Of a stretch of 64,000 bases of DNA, positions 11,479 through 24,126 are shown in pieces. A program made the position numbers and the translations under genes. The stretch comes from Alligator mississippiensis. Its lineage: Eukaryota; Chordata; Crocodylia; Alligatoridae. The stretch is from assembly GCF_030867095.1 (NCBI RefSeq), contig NC_081830.1:35261832-35325831 (forward strand), given 5' to 3'. The first letter of the stretch is position 1, and each line of letters begins with the position of its first letter. Under the pieces are notes generated by a model. That model was not told the origin of the DNA. It saw only the letters and a program-made list of their open reading frames with translations, and did no database searches.

Positions 11479-12401
11479 GTGGATCTGAAAGGACAGAAAA
11501 CATGGGAAAAGACTGACGCTTCAGGCAGACAGAAACTGGCACTATGTAACTTGCACTGCCTGTTGATGCAGGAACAGGGGGGTGCCTGGCTCTCATGAGG
11601 GCAGTGATGTTACTGGTGCTTCTGTATACCGCACTGGTCTTCCCCCACTCAGAGAAAATCACCCACAGAATCCAAAGGGCTGGCTCCTTGAGCTCATTAC
11701 TCCTTGATTGAGCACACATTAACACCTTAAAGTGGTTTTAAACACTTATTATTCACCTCAAAGTTATGCCACTCCAGGGCCAGGGCAGGATTATCTCAGA
11801 TCTGCACTTCCTAGCTCCTGTTCCGTTAAGGTGTGGCCACTCCCCACAGGTGTGCCAACCAAGGTGAAGTCTCCCTGTATCCCAGGATCTCTCACACCCT
11901 GGCCCATAGAGCTAGGACAAAAGACTATACTGGCTCAAAAACCCAGTAGTGGCAACTCAGCTATAGCTCCTAGTCTGGCCCCTGCTTACCAGGTATCTAA
12001 TGGTAAATCACAGCTGTGCAGGTGGGGGACAGTTCAGAGAAGGTTTCTAGACTAAGGATATAACTGCTCCATATTGTAACCTATCACTAACATCAGTCAA
12101 CATTTGTGTGGCTCACAGCATAAAGTGTAACAAGGCCCTTGGTTCCCCACTGAAAACTGATGGTGGAAAATCATCAGTTCTAATATCAACTCTGCATGGA
12201 AGGAGAATGAAGTACATAAATACTGGAGGCATGATCCTATTTTAATTTTATACATTTCAATGACAATTATGCAGCTCAGTAACTGTCATTTTTGGTGCTC
12301 AGTCACCATTTACAATGCTGTTTTCCAGGCAGTGTGGACACCCACTTGTTCACATGGTTATTGACCAAATGTATTCACCTGCAGCTTGGCTAGGCAGGAA
12401 G
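11479..12401. other. Gene-free stretch
   Basis: No coding homology or defined repeat is recognised between the two CR1 3' ends. Confidence 0.4.
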
Positions 12402-13405
12402 ACATAGATTCATAGATTCGTAGATTCATAGATGTAATGTCAGAAGGGATCTTGTAGATCTTCTAGTCTGACCCCCTGCCATGGCCAGGAGAGAAAACTG
12501 GGCTCAAATGATCCCAGCCAGGTAAACATCAAGCCTCCTCTTAAAGACCCCCAGGGTAGGAGCTATCACCACTTCCCTTGGAAGTTGGTTCCAGATCCTA
12601 GCCACCCTAACTGTGAAGTAGTGCCTCCTGGTATCCAGTCTAAACCTACTCTCTAGCAACTTATGGTCATTATTCCTTGTTACTCTGGGAGGCGCTCGGG
12701 AGAACAAGGTCACTCCCAAACCCTGCTAATAGGAGCATTAGGTGCAAAACACAAGAGGTGACAGTATCTTTTTACTGCCTTAGTAAGTTTATAGATGGCC
12801 ACCAGGTCCCCCTTCAGCCTTCTCTTGCAAAGGCTGAACAGGTTAAGGTCCCATAGCCTCTCCTCATAGGGTCTTCCCTGCTGTCCCCAGATCATTCGAG
12901 TGGCCCTCCTTTGGACCCTCTCAATGCTGTCCACATCCCTCCTGAAGTGTGGCGCCCAGAACTGGAGGCAGTACTCCAGCTGCGGCCTGACCAGTGTCAC
13001 ATAGAGGGGGAGGATCACCTCCTTGGCCCTGCTTGTGATGCATCTGTGGATGCAGGACAAGGTACAGTTAGCCCTGCCGACCGTGTTCTCGCATTGTCGG
13101 CCCATGTTCATCTTGGAGTCAATAATGACTCCAAGATCTCTTTCTGCTACCGTGCTTTCAAGAAGGGAGTTCCCCAACCTATAGGTATGCTGCTGGTTCC
13201 TACTGCCCAAGTGCAGCACCCTGCACTTGTCAGTATTGAATCCCATCCTATTTTCATTTGCCCACCCTTGTAACCTGTCCAGGTCCTGCTGTAATCTGTC
13301 CTTCCCTTGTAACCCGCCCACCTCACCCCAAATATCAGTGTTGTCTGCAAATTTAAACAGGCTGCTCTTCACCCTGTTGTCCAAGTTGCTAATAAAGAAA
13401 TTGAA
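12402..13405 (-). mobile_element. CR1 LINE, 5'-truncated, minus strand
   Basis: The 3' terminal repeat (GATTCATA units, 12410-12433) lies at the left and coding sequence runs right to left. From 13384 the frame reads the RT palm (SSLFKFADNTDIWGE; the second catalytic Asp of FADD is changed to Asn), then RDLGVIIDSKMNM, LPLYVTLVRPQLEYCLQFWAP and RRATRMIWGQQGRPYEERL. The C-terminal FSRAPPRVTRNNDHKLL and WNQLPREVVIAPTLGVFKRRL lie in a second frame (12504-12719). A 49-bp stretch at 12728-12776 replaces the segment expected at the frame switch and is shared with 17424-17472. Dead copy of moderate age. Confidence 0.92.
12728..12776. repeat. 49-bp segment inside a CR1, shared with 17424-17472
   Basis: The string starting AATAGGAGCATTAGGTGC and ending AGTATCTTTTTACT matches 17424-17472 in the same plus orientation at 48 of 49 positions (T/C at 12738/17434). 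Here it lies within a minus-strand CR1; there it abuts a plus-strand CR1, so its relation to the CR1 coding strand is reversed. It is not part of the CR1 consensus as I know it. Confidence 0.8.
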
Positions 13406-13980
13406 TGTTTAGCCTTACTCCAGTGGTTAGGTCATTTCCCCATGGTACAGGAAATTCATGTTTCATGAAATTAATTCATTCAATACACCTCTCCCAATTC
13501 CAAGCATTGTTTTCTAACCATCAGGTCACAGGCTGGGGGGTGTTTGGTACCATGTTCAGTCCTCCTCTGGGCAACCAAGAGAAAAAAATGTAGCTCCATA
13601 AGGGCCATCAGGAGCTAGAGTGCGTGTGATTTGGTGAGCTAGCTGCTGGTCTAGAAAGGAAGCAGTCCTGAGTTCTAGTTGCATCCTTTTCCCAATGTGG
13701 TGGAAATTTCCCTATTGCTCTCAACCAATTTTATCTAATGAGTATTAAATTCAAAGAACTGTGCCTCAGCTTCAAAAGGAAGGCTGGAGATGGGGCACTT
13801 AACAGTTCCTAACTTGCACCCTGGTGGTTAGGGCACTGTACTAGAAAGTCAGAGAAAACCAAATTAAAACTCTTCTGTGTGTGGAAGAACCAACAATTTA
13901 AATATTCAGTTTCCTGGGCAAATGACCAAAGTAATAGTCTATTACTATCTTCTAGGAGTTCCTTCCTCCTGAGCACCTAA
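13406..13980. repeat. Old tRNA/MIR-type SINE fragments
   Basis: Three pieces resemble tRNA-derived SINEs. CCAGTGGTTAGGTCATTTCC (about 13421) and CCTGGTGGTTAGGGCACTGT (about 13820) look like A-box regions. GGTCTAGAAAGGAAGCAGTC followed by CTGTGCCTCAGCTTCAAAAG (13651-13780) resembles the MIR core and its CCTCAGTTTC tail. All are diverged and the boundaries are approximate. Confidence 0.5.
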
Positions 13981-15340
13981 CTATCATGCTGCATCATGGG
14001 CAACCAGGTCTGGGGGGCACTCTGGAGTCAAGGTGCTAACCAGTGTCAGGAGGAGTGAGCAGAATTGTAGGGGCAAACTAGGTCAGGAAGACAGGTCAGT
14101 CCAGGAGCAGAGACTAGAACAATGCAAAGTCAGGAAGCAGAGAGGGGAGTCAGAGAGCATGCTAGGTCAAGAATACAGGAGGAGAAGCAGGGAGAAGGGT
14201 TAGAGCATGAGCCAGAAGGAACAACAAAACAATCTGAGATCAGATTAAGCCAGAAAGTTCCTGTTCTAGGCCAGGCTTACTCCAGGAGGTAAAGGCTGCT
14301 TTGCTGCCCACTGCCTTCATCTATATTGACCAGATCCTGTGCGAGGGCAATGCCCACCAACTCATATCCCCCAGCCCTCTGGAGCTGGTAGTGGGGCTGC
14401 TGCCTTGGCAGGCCCCATGGCATTCCCCATCTCACCATAGTAGCAGGCTGGGGGATACCAAGCCAGCCCACTTCCAAACAGCCCACCACTGCCAGTTTTA
14501 TATGCACATGCTCATCATCCTGTCCTTATGTCCCATCCTGACAACAAGTGGTGGGGCACCCTAGGCAAGAGCGGGGGCAAAGGTCCCCAGTGGGCAAGTC
14601 TGAATTCCAGCCTGACCCCACAAACCACCAGGGACTTCAGCTGGTGGCTCCTTCATGGAATCATCACCATGGGTATGTATCTGGTGCATTTTATGAACTC
14701 CCCTCACAGTTACCACTTTTGTCACCAGAGGGAGACCCTAGCACGTGCCAACCTTGAATGTCCCAGGTTGAATCTCCTCTTCCATCTCCTCCAGAAACTC
14801 CTGCTGAGGTTCTGCTCATACTTCTCCCCCCACCTTTTTGTTATGCACTCCCTATCCATATCCCAGTTCCTGGGACCTCCAGGTCAAGCTCCTCTATGCT
14901 CTGTCCAAGCTGACCATTTATGAGACCAGGAGGCTCTAACCAGGAGCAATCTGGGCAAATGTCTATCTTCGTGTCACTTGTCTGCTCACATCTCTGGGCA
15001 GAGTTTCCCTAGTCAGCTTCCATATGCTCTCTTGGCTCATTTAGGGGGCAGTGGGTACTGGATAGCATACTTTGCTCAGTGTCCCCTTCTGGCTCCCTTG
15101 TCTGGAACCCATAACCCTCATTCCCATTTATGTTTTCATTTTTATTTCTCCCAAGCAGTCAGTTGTTGTGTTCTTAGTGGCTTCCCTTTTAAGGGGGTTT
15201 ATAATTGTTCATGGTAGACCTAAGACATGTTCACCAAGTGCAACAAATAGGCCTGTTCTGTGTCAGACCTTTATATGGAAGAAGTTGAGGGTAGCTGACC
15301 CCAAACAGTCACTCTGGTGCCAGGGAGTGAGCTGAGGGCT
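13981..15340. other. Gene-free stretch, purine-rich then pyrimidine-rich
   Basis: From 14030 to 14290 the plus strand is purine-rich with recurring words (GTCAGGAAG, GCAGAG, GGAG); from 14480 to 15140 it is C/T-rich. No frame with recognisable homology is seen on either strand. It might be an old retroelement interior or LTR, but nothing diagnostic was found. Confidence 0.35.
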
Positions 15341-16399
15341 AGGCCCATCTATAAACTTCAGAACAGGCTTGATAATCTTGAGTGACCAGCTCTGGGTGCC
15401 AGGGTGAAATGAGCAGCTATGCTTGCCAGGCCAAGGACCTGGAATCAAGATCATAGCCTCCTACTGGCATCCACTAATTATGGGGGTTTGCCCAGCTACA
15501 AACTTAAGATTTAGGCTTTCTCTGGTACCCACAGTTGTGCAGGCTACTCAGAATGTTTAGTAGCTAAGTGGACATTTACATATCATAAACTGTGTGTAAG
15601 TGACGAAAATGGCAGTTAATACCTGGGTAAGTTCCATTTGGCTATATAAAGTAAAATAGGATTCTGCCTGGGGTGCTTTAATAATGTTATTTCTTTAATT
15701 GTGGTATACATTGTAGTATTCAATGAGAGAGAACCATAAATAGCCTGCAATGTAATATCTCTTTTCCATAAATCTTGAAGAAAACTGAAAGTTTATTTTC
15801 TGTTAAACAACTTTGCCTTAAGAATTGACTCATATCACAGCTCAGATCACAGAACAAAATCTTTCCCCAAACTGGCACTGGACAAAATTTTGCATAACAC
15901 AAATACCCAACTTGCATAAGAAATACCCATTGTACACTCACAGGAATTAGAACTTCTTGACACTTAAAAAAAAAGATAAATGCTTAAAAAAGTTATGTAA
16001 GAGTGCCATCACAGCACCCCAACTGCAGTAACATACTGTTGATGATTATAATAATGATGGCTTTATTTACTGGTGTTACTAGTTGTATTACTACTAGAAG
16101 CCTTGCTATAAATAAAGGGATTACTAAAAATACAGGCCCAAATGCTAGGAACTGTACCTACTCAGTAATTGACTTTAATCAGACACCTAAACTCATAGAC
16201 CACTTGCCTTCACTCTACTTTTTTATGCTAGCAGACAAGAATGCATGGGTTCTTCTCAAAACTGATTATTCATTCACATATTAAGGAAAGCTGTGGATAT
16301 TGGGATCCCCCATTGAATGTCACTGTAGTGATATCTTAGTAGAATGTATAAAATGCTAATGTTAAAAGTGGACACACATTTACTTTTGATTCAGGAAAT
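15341..16399. other. Gene-free stretch
   Basis: AT-rich sequence with no recognisable gene, RNA gene or defined mobile element. Confidence 0.4.
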
Positions 16400-16945
16400 G
16401 CAGCCACATGCCTGCAGTGACTCAGTACAGAAGCCAGGGGATGCTAGGGAACAGCTCTCTAGCATGTAGCCAGCATGGGCTGTGTGTTTGCTTCCCCTTC
16501 CTGCTGCCCCTGAGGTCTCTGGGATTTGTAGTCCAGAGTAACAGAAGCAGGACCCTACAGGGTTGCTCATCACTTCCTCTTCCTACTTCCAGGTGCCTTT
16601 GAGATTTGTAATCCACAGTCTCAGACAGCACTAAGTTTCAGTAATTTCTTGCTTCTTCCTTACCCCAACCTTTCTCTTCTGGAGCAGACAGCCCAGCCCA
16701 GTCCAGGGCTGGAAAGCATGCTGGGGGACTTTGATTTAATTTGAACCAGGAAGAAGTCTGGGACAGAAGTTTCAAAAACCTGTTTGACCCAAATCTGTTA
16801 AGTCTGATACTACATTCAACCAGGTTTATCTTAAACCAGTTTCAGCCATTTTGAAACTGATTTATGTGTACTGAGCTTCTGTTCTGTTACAGGTTTAAAC
16901 CAGTTTCTGATCACTTAAACCAGTTTATGTATAACTTCTGTCCCT
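16400..16945. repeat. Unclassified repeat with CTGGGATTTGTAGTCC and AAACCAGTTT words
   Basis: CTCTGGGATTTGTAGTCC (about 16516) and GAGATTTGTAATCCACAG (about 16601) resemble the ZNF143-like word seen at 564 and 630. Further right AAACCAGTTT occurs three times between about 16833 and 16925, interleaved with ATTTATGTGTA and TTTATGTATA, forming partial inverted repeats. A diverged DNA transposon is likely but unproven. Confidence 0.4.
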
Positions 16946-17423
16946 AGCCCTGATGTTTATTGGGAAAACGTGTGTAGGTGTAGAAGGCACAATAAGATCT
17001 GGGATCCTGTATGTCTTCCTGTCTATATGGTTGCTAGTTCCTGGATGCCTTAACTTTAGGAAATATGTAGCCAACACTTGTGGATATAATCCTACAATTG
17101 AAGGAACATGAAAAAGTCATGATATAACTATAGTACTTTATGCATCCTTCAAACTGGAATTTCAGCCTTGCTCCCTTTCTTTCCAAGAAATAGCTCTAGC
17201 CACAGAGCAGGTAGCTCTGTTCGCAACAGCTCTCCTTTGAAAAATGCTATCCTTTTGGGGGGGGGGGGGGGGAGAAGTAGCAATAATATTGTGTGGGCTA
17301 AATTCTAATTCAGTCACTGTGCATTTTATATGTAGCTGCTGGAAAAAATCTTATTGACACAACCAGCCTCAGAACCATTCCACTTGATGCAGCCTCACAA
17401 AAGATGCATGTGGTTTTATGATC
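16946..17423. other. Gene-free stretch with a 17-18-nt G run
   Basis: No gene is seen. A poly-G run lies at about 17256-17272. The end abuts the 49-bp segment shared with 12728-12776. Confidence 0.4.
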
Positions 17424-17472
17424 AATAGGAGCACTAGGTGCAAAACACAAGAGGTGACAGTATCTTTTTACT
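17424..17472. repeat. 49-bp segment at a CR1 5' edge, shared with 12728-12776
   Basis: Second copy of the 49-bp string (48 of 49 identical). It directly precedes CR1 coding sequence at 17473 (STPVRSHLKYCAQFWAP on the plus strand), so it marks the 5' truncation junction of that copy. Confidence 0.8.
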
Positions 17473-18480
17473 CAGCACCGGTTAGGTCTCATCTAAAGTA
17501 TTGTGCACAGTTTTGGGCTCCATGTTTTAAAGAGGCCATAGGGAAGTTAGAGAGGGTCCTGAGGTGGGTGACAAAACAAGGGGTTAGACGGCAAGCTATA
17601 CAAGGAAAGGTTGAGGGAAATAGGCTTGTTCTGCTTCTGGAAGAGGTGCTTAAGAGGGGACATGATAGCAGTCTTCAAATACCTGAAGGACTTTCATAAA
17701 GATGAGAGAGAATGTCTTTTCCCTCTTGCTACAGAAAGTAGAATGAAGACCAATGGCTTGAGGTTACAGCCAAGGAGGTGTAGACTTGATATTAGGAAAA
17801 ATGTCTTGCTGTTAGAACATTGAGGGAGTGGAATAGACTGCCTAGGGAGGTTATGGAATCTCCATCATGGGAAGCGTTCAAGAAAAGTTATAAATGTTGG
17901 TCAGGGATGTTTTAGGAGCAGGTATTCTATACTATGGGTAATTCCCATGATTCTACATTTTGCTGATTGCTGCCTGAGGCCAGAGAGGAATTTATTTCCT
18001 TTCCTGTTACTATATGCCAGGGGTTATTTTCCCACCTTCCTCAGAAGCACTGGGTGTTGGCTGAAGCTAAGGCTGAGGATTTTGACTATGTAAAAATGTC
18101 CCAGCTAAGACTATACCCTGGAGGTTCATGGCTACACGGTTGTAAGTCCCCTGCTCAGGGTCAAACCTATTGCCACATTTGGGCTCAGGAGGAAATTTTA
18201 CCTCATGGTTAGCTTGGTACAGACTATGGAGGGTTTTGCCTTTCTCTGGCAGGGAGGGGCATGGACCTCTTCCCTAGGGCTCTCAAGCATATTTTAACAA
18301 CTCTCAAAGCAGCAGGACATTAGCCACTGTTATCTGTGGTAGGTTGTGGTTGTGTGACAGGGTTGCCCATTTATTTCTAGTAATAGTTTATACAAGGATT
18401 TCCTTGGGGTGGTATAGATATGGATAATATTGTCTCAGGCAGGAAGTTCGACTAGATAACACCTGTGTAGGTGTGTAACC
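17473..18480 (+). mobile_element. CR1 LINE 3' part with long 3' UTR
   Basis: It starts in the RT thumb region: RSHLKYCAQFWAPCFKEAIGKLERVLR, then a frame change to LFCFWKRCLRGDMIAVFKYL and RRCRLDIRKNVLLL, and the end-of-ORF words around 17825-17890 (GTGGAATAGACTGCCTAGGG). The 3' UTR (about 17900-18470) has the crocodilian/turtle-type words TCAGGAGGAAATTTTACCTC, GGAGGGTTTTGCCTTTCTCTG and GAAGTTCGACTAGATAA. It is 5'-truncated just after the 49-bp shared segment. Confidence 0.85.
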
Positions 18481-20479
18481 CTCTTTTACTTTCAGTGGGA
18501 ACTAAGTACACTGCTGTTGATTCAGCTTCACCCTGCAGAATTGTACACTTCTCCCATTGATTTCAATGTAGGCCTCTCCAGAAAGGTGGGGGGAATGGTT
18601 TTGAAGGTGAATTGTGGCTCTTCATTCTTTCCAAAGGGTAATTTTAAATAGTCCTAAAATGCCTCTGTTTGTTCAGGATTATATTTTCCCTAACTACATA
18701 AGGCATGTGTAGGACTTCAGGGCTGATCAAGTACACTCCATAACGGCAGTAGGATAACAGTCCTCCTCCTCCATAAGTAGCTTATTAGTTTGAGTACCAG
18801 GCCAGGACATGGGAACAACGGATTCTAGAAGCTAACTGTATTTTCATCTCTGCAGAACACGCACAGACAACTTCCTGTTAGGAATTCTCAGTTATGTCTT
18901 CCAGTATACTAACATTGCATGAAGAATCATTATAATGAGGACAATGATTTGAAGTATTTTCAAACAGTGCAATCTGGGTATTAATTCTAGACCCCTGAGA
19001 AGGAAGATAAAAGCTTGTGGAATTAGAAAGAATCCTGCTCTTGCAAAGTTTCCACAGGCCCCAGCTGCTTTTGCAGTTTTCCCAATGATTTTGTAATGCA
19101 ACATGGTTCCCTCTCCCTACCACTCAAAAAAGAGGCCCCCCCCCCCCCCCACACACACACATACACACTTTTAGAGATCAACCTCTGGATTTCTCTGTTG
19201 GCTAAGCCCTAGGGTGTATAATGTAATTCATTAAGAACAAAACCAACTGTATAACCTTGAATTTTGAAGGAGTTATGATAGTAGGGGTTATGTTAGGTAG
19301 GATGTGATATGAGCTGACGGAAGTCAGGTAGAACTCTTGACTTTCTATTTTCCTTGTAAGGTACCAGCAGTCTGTACATTTCAGAAGTATTGTGGAGCTT
19401 TGCCTTATTTTTAGAAAAGGATTTTTTATTTCAGTATTGCTGTAGGCATGTAGCTTCCAAGGGAATGAACTAATTAAGGAAACAAGGTAAAATTCAGCTA
19501 TCGGAGCCTGATACCAGGTCAATGTCAGTGTCTTTTCTGCTCCTTGCAGTTGGTCTGTTGTAAGTGTGTGTTGTTTTATATTATTCTTTGATGTAATTTA
19601 AAAAAAACAAAACCTCTCTTAGAATGTAAATATATACAAAGCACTTATTTGGTTATTTCCTTTTAAAAATACGCTGCTTTTTTAACCTAAGTTTCTTAAG
19701 CATGTTATTTTGGTGATTATAATGCATTCTTGGTTTTATTTTTCTTTTCTTTTTTTGTTCCATTTTTTCACATTATAGATTTGTGATGAGGCTCAGAAGA
19801 CAACAGACAATGGGTGGAACTGTAGTCTTTCCTGGTAATCTAAGTGTCCAGATTTGATTACCTAGATGAAATTTAGGCACAGATTATAATTTGAATCCTG
19901 GCCACATAGGCTCCTACATAAGCATGCAGACTGGACATACACACTGACAACAAAATGAGAGAGTGCATAGGCACTTTTCCACTGTTTTCCCCCTATAGCT
20001 GAATGTCTAGAACATGATCATGGAAAGCTGAAGGCCTTTGATTCCCAGCCCACTTTAACCACAGAGGATACAAGTTGGGAACTCTATGATTTCCTAGCAT
20101 AGTTTGCTTAAAATTGCTTAACCACACTGCAATTTAGGTTTTACCACTCACTTTGCTGATACTCCTTTGGATGCTGCTTCTTCTGAGCAGCCATAAATGG
20201 GAGGTTTCTTGGGAGATATTTAGGGTCAAGAGGAAGAGAGCAAGCCAAAGTGTGTGTGGCTCAGTGCAGTAACTATTTGCCTGAAAAGGAGGATGCTCTG
20301 GGCGCTAGACAAGTCTATGGGCTAAGGCATAGAATATCTTGTCTGTAAGTGGCATTTTTGTCACTTAGATAATCAAAAATGTAGATGACAAAATCTGGAC
20401 ACCTAAATAACCAGGAATGGATCAGAATGTCACCTTAGAGACCAATAACAGAAATTTAAGCTATAGTCTGGGAGTATAG
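18481..20479. other. Gene-free AT-rich stretch
   Basis: No coding homology is recognised. A C-run followed by (CA)n lies at about 19136-19165. Short open frames around 18880-19520 have no recognisable domain. Confidence 0.4.
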
Positions 20480-21065
20480 AAACTAATAGAAAATGAGAAA
20501 AAGAGAGTCCTGGGTGTATGGACTTACTGTAGGACAGCCATGAGCCTCCGGTGCAACACAGCTACCAAAAAACCCCCAACTATTACAATCTAAGGTTATA
20601 TTATACAGAGAACATGCAATAGGGGCAAGGAAGTATTAGTATCTTTGAACAAGCATTGATTGGTAAGACCCCATTTAGAATACTGCACACAGTCCTTGTT
20701 ACAGAATTGAACTTAAAAAGTAACAGGTACAAAAATGATCACTAAGATGGTTAGAGTAATGTCATTTTTTAAAAACAATTTGAGTTATTTAACTTAACAA
20801 ACATTGAGATTGAGAGAAGATATGTTTACCCTACAAATATATCACAGATGAAAATAAGATCTTTTGCTGAAAAAAAAAAGATGCAGCTACAAGTTTAAAT
20901 TACTATAAAATGTATATGGACAAATATACAGGAAATGATAAGAAGGTTTCTATCTACCAGAAGAACCAAGTTTTTGCTTGATCTTCTGAACCAACTAGTG
21001 AGGACTAAGAACCTGAATAACTCTGAGATTGAACTAGATAAGTTTATGGAAGGAAAGATACAATA
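20480..21065 (+). mobile_element. Old CR1 LINE fragment, plus strand
   Basis: CR1 thumb-region words are visible at nucleotide level in order: GTCCTGGGTGTATGGACTTA, CCATGAGCCTCCGGTGCAAC, TTGGTAAGACCCCATTTAGA, ACTGCACACAGTCC, GATTGAGAGAAGATATG and, near the end, CTCTGAGATTGAACTAGATA. No frame stays open, so this is a much older subfamily than the copy at 52701. Confidence 0.65.
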
Positions 21066-21594
21066 GCAGTTAGGGTCCTTAGTTCAAAATCAGTGTATTT
21101 GATATATCAGATATTTCCAGACCCCATGATGAGAGCTCTCTTAGAGGAAGAGAGGTGTCTGGAAATTCAGCACTTTGATGTTTTACTAGTTGCTGGTAGG
21201 GGCTAGAAAATATTTTAAACTCCTCTTCCTCCTTGCAAGCCTATTGGATTCTTTTTTTTTATCCCACCTTCCTCTAAAGCATTGAAATGTTGACCATAGC
21301 TAATGCTGGAGGTAGGGGGTTGATTGGGATGTACTGATATTCCTTGTGGGTAAAACTTACAGTTTTGAGGCCCTACACACATGTGCACGTGCATGCACAC
21401 ACATACCCCCCCCCCCCCCCCCGGATACACCCTCCCTTTTATCAGGTTTTCTTAGGTAGTGTTAAAAACTAGGTATGCATATTTTGGCTATTTTTCCCTC
21501 TTTTCCATTCTCCACTCCTCTTCCAAGCATAACAGAGAAAATAATTTGTATTTTTCTCTTTCATGTTAACTCCAAATTAAAAATACTTCAAAAA
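21066..21594. other. Gene-free stretch upstream of an OR pseudogene
   Basis: Nothing coding is recognised. A C-run of about 18 follows a (CA)-rich patch at 21375-21422. Confidence 0.4.
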
Positions 21595-22518
21595 ATGATC
21601 TGGGCAAATCAAACTGTTATCACCAAGTTCATTCTTTTGGGGTTCTCTGAACTCCTCCATTTCCAGCTTCTGCTCTTTGTGGTGCTTCTGGTATTTTACA
21701 TCATAATTATGTTGAGAAATACCCTCATTATCCTCATCACAATAATAGACCCATGCCTTTTTAGCCCTGTGTACTACTTCCTTCAGAATTTGCCTTTCCT
21801 GGCTATCTTTTTCTCATTAGTAGTTGTACCTAAGCTGCTGGTAATACTCATGTCCAAGAATAAATGTGTCCTTCTCTGGGTGCATTATGCAGGTGTATTT
21901 GCCATATTTGCTAACCATAGAATGTTTCTTCCTGGCTGCCATGGCCTATGACAGTTATGTCCCTGCAACCCTCTGTGTTACACCGTCATTATGAATAGGA
22001 GATTCTCTTTCCAATTAGTAGTGGCCTCATGGATTTCAGGGATACCTGTGGGAATAGTACAGACCATGTGGCTTTTTAGTTTTCCCTTTTGTGGTCATAA
22101 TGAAATTAATCACTTCTGTGATGGACCCCCAGTGTTAGTGCTGGTGTGTGCAGACACCTCCCTCTTTCACATCTATTCCAACACAGCTACTTTTCTTATT
22201 GTAATTTCTCCTTTTGTGCTGATCCTAGCATCCTACACATGTATCCTCTGTACTGTGCTGAAAATGCAGTCATTGAATGGAAAACACAAAGCCTTCTCTA
22301 CTTGCTCCTCTCACCTTATGGTTTTGACTCTTTTGTATATTACCTTCAGCTTGACTTACATCCAGTATAAGACCAAGTACTGGCCCAACACCAATAAAAT
22401 ATTGTCTTTCTCCTACACAGCCATTACTCTCATGTTAAATCCCATTATTTACAGCATGAGGAACAATATAGTGAAGGGGGCACTAAGAAGGACCCTGAGC
22501 AGGGTAATTTGGAGATAG
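21595..22518 (+). pseudogene. Olfactory receptor pseudogene (OR10A-like), nearly full length
   Basis: The ATG at 21595 starts MIWANQTVITKFILLGFSEL, aligning with the start of the intact OR at 29599, including the NQT glycosylation site. TM1 (LRNTLIILITIIDP) and TM3 (VVVPKLLVILMSKNK) follow. The frame is lost before the MAYDRY box near 21925-21950. A short deletion just after it removes part of the YVAICNP segment, and the original frame resumes at about 21980 (TVIMNRR). From there it runs open to the stop at 22518 with [30 protein letters not shown] and LMLNPIIYSMRNN. The NHFFCD box has lost one Phe in frame (NHFCDG). At least two frameshifts make it dead. Same strand as the intact OR 7 kb downstream, suggesting an old tandem duplicate. 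Confidence 0.93.
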
Positions 22519-24126
22519 TAATGATCAGTGATGACATTATTTTTTTCCACAAACAGATTATCCATTCACATCCTAAGGAAAAGAATTATGAAAACTTTGG
22601 GCAATGGCAGTAACTGAAGTGTCATAAATTCTCTTTGGAATTGTATCCTGGGAGAATAAACATAAATAAATCTTTCTGAATTAACCCATTGTTTAATCTC
22701 AGCAATAGCAATCAGTGCATAACAAGAAAGGTACTTAACAAAGAGGTTCTTCATTCATTTCTCCTACGTATAGTTTTGTTTGGTGCAATTTATCCAGACA
22801 ACCTCACACTAAGACTAGCTTTCAAATGATTCTTTCTTGCTCTTCTGTCTGTTTTTACCTGGATCCAGGGAAAAACTTTTAATTCAATTCCAAGTACCTT
22901 TATTTGATTGTGGCATTCTGAACCTAGTAAAATGTTGTTTTATGAACCCACTGAGGAAGGTGGGAGTAGAATTTATAGAAGATGTTTCCTGAAATGGTTT
23001 TTTAACTATTTATTTATGGAGAGAACATAAGCACTTCATGCCTGCATTCCTGGTTACATGCTAACCTTCTCTTAGATGTATTGACCTCAGTAATCATATA
23101 AAAAAATAAAGCAAACATAGTCAAATAAATATATGAATGAATGACATGCATGAAGTAGCTTAATCCTTTTACATATGCTTCACACAAATCTCAGTTAAAC
23201 ACAGCTGTCTACTTTTAAAGAGTAAATTTTCTCAGAACTCATAGATGTTGCAGAGTATAAGCAAGTTTGTTTGCAAAAGCTGTCTTGTGAAATGTTTCGT
23301 TTTACAACAAGAGTCCGGACCATACAGAATTTCTTCAAAGCCTTCAGAATTGCCTCATGTTCAGAAAAAATAGAACTTGAAAAACTATTTGCAAGAGTAT
23401 CACCTCCTGACTCCAGTCACTAACACATATTCTCTCCATTGGCCAGGTTAGACAATTTGAATCTAGAGGAGCTCCTACAGTTTTGTTCCAGACCCCTCTG
23501 CAGGTTAAAAGATGGAGACTGATGTCAGAAGGGATGACCAGGACTACAAAGACAATGTCACTAATGCAAAGCCCCTTGTTGAAACAGATGTGAATTTTCT
23601 CAATTGCTGGAGAATATTGGTAGATGGTATCCAAAGCCATCACTATTTTGCTGGTTAATAGCACTCACAATTTCGCTAAAAACATCTCCTCTCTTTTTGG
23701 GAATGAATACGGAGCTAGAGGGATCCTCCTTTTTTCTGTTATATTAACGGCTAACCCTCAAGTTAGCTCTCACCATTATATCTTTTCTCTCAAATGCAGG
23801 CATGTTTGACTTCAGCTGCAAATCAAATTGTATTATATTTTTCCTGGAAGAATTAAAAAAGGACTATTTGTCTTCATACTCAGCCTTTTGTCATATCAGG
23901 AGTAACTCATTGGAAATAGAGGCATTTCATTACTTCAGAACTGTTGTGAAGGAGAATCCAGGTCCTTAGGTTGCCTGTGAGATTCTGTTTGAAATTTTAT
24001 TCTGCATCTTTACTGTTTTCACACTAGTATGTGGGCATGCATGTTCTTTCACTGTTGTTATTTCTCCACGCCTGGTAGAATATATCAGCAGGGAGGGGAA
24101 AAATCCACCATAATATACTTCAACAC
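22519..24126. other. Gene-free stretch
   Basis: AT-rich. A 106-codon minus-strand frame at 23344-23664 contains several cysteines but has no start context, no domain I recognise and no duplicated counterpart, so it is not called a gene. Confidence 0.4.

Noticed and set aside
14030-15140. Purine-rich then pyrimidine-rich block considered as an LTR
   Set aside because: No TG...CA ends with matching target duplication, polyadenylation signal or primer-binding site could be identified.
17255-17273. Poly-G run, with C-runs at 19136 and 21405
   Set aside because: Treated as simple repeats. Homopolymer length may be a sequencing or assembly artefact, and no functional context is seen.
23344-23664. 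106-codon cysteine-containing minus-strand frame
   Set aside because: No recognisable domain or second copy in the window; the length is within chance expectation for this composition.
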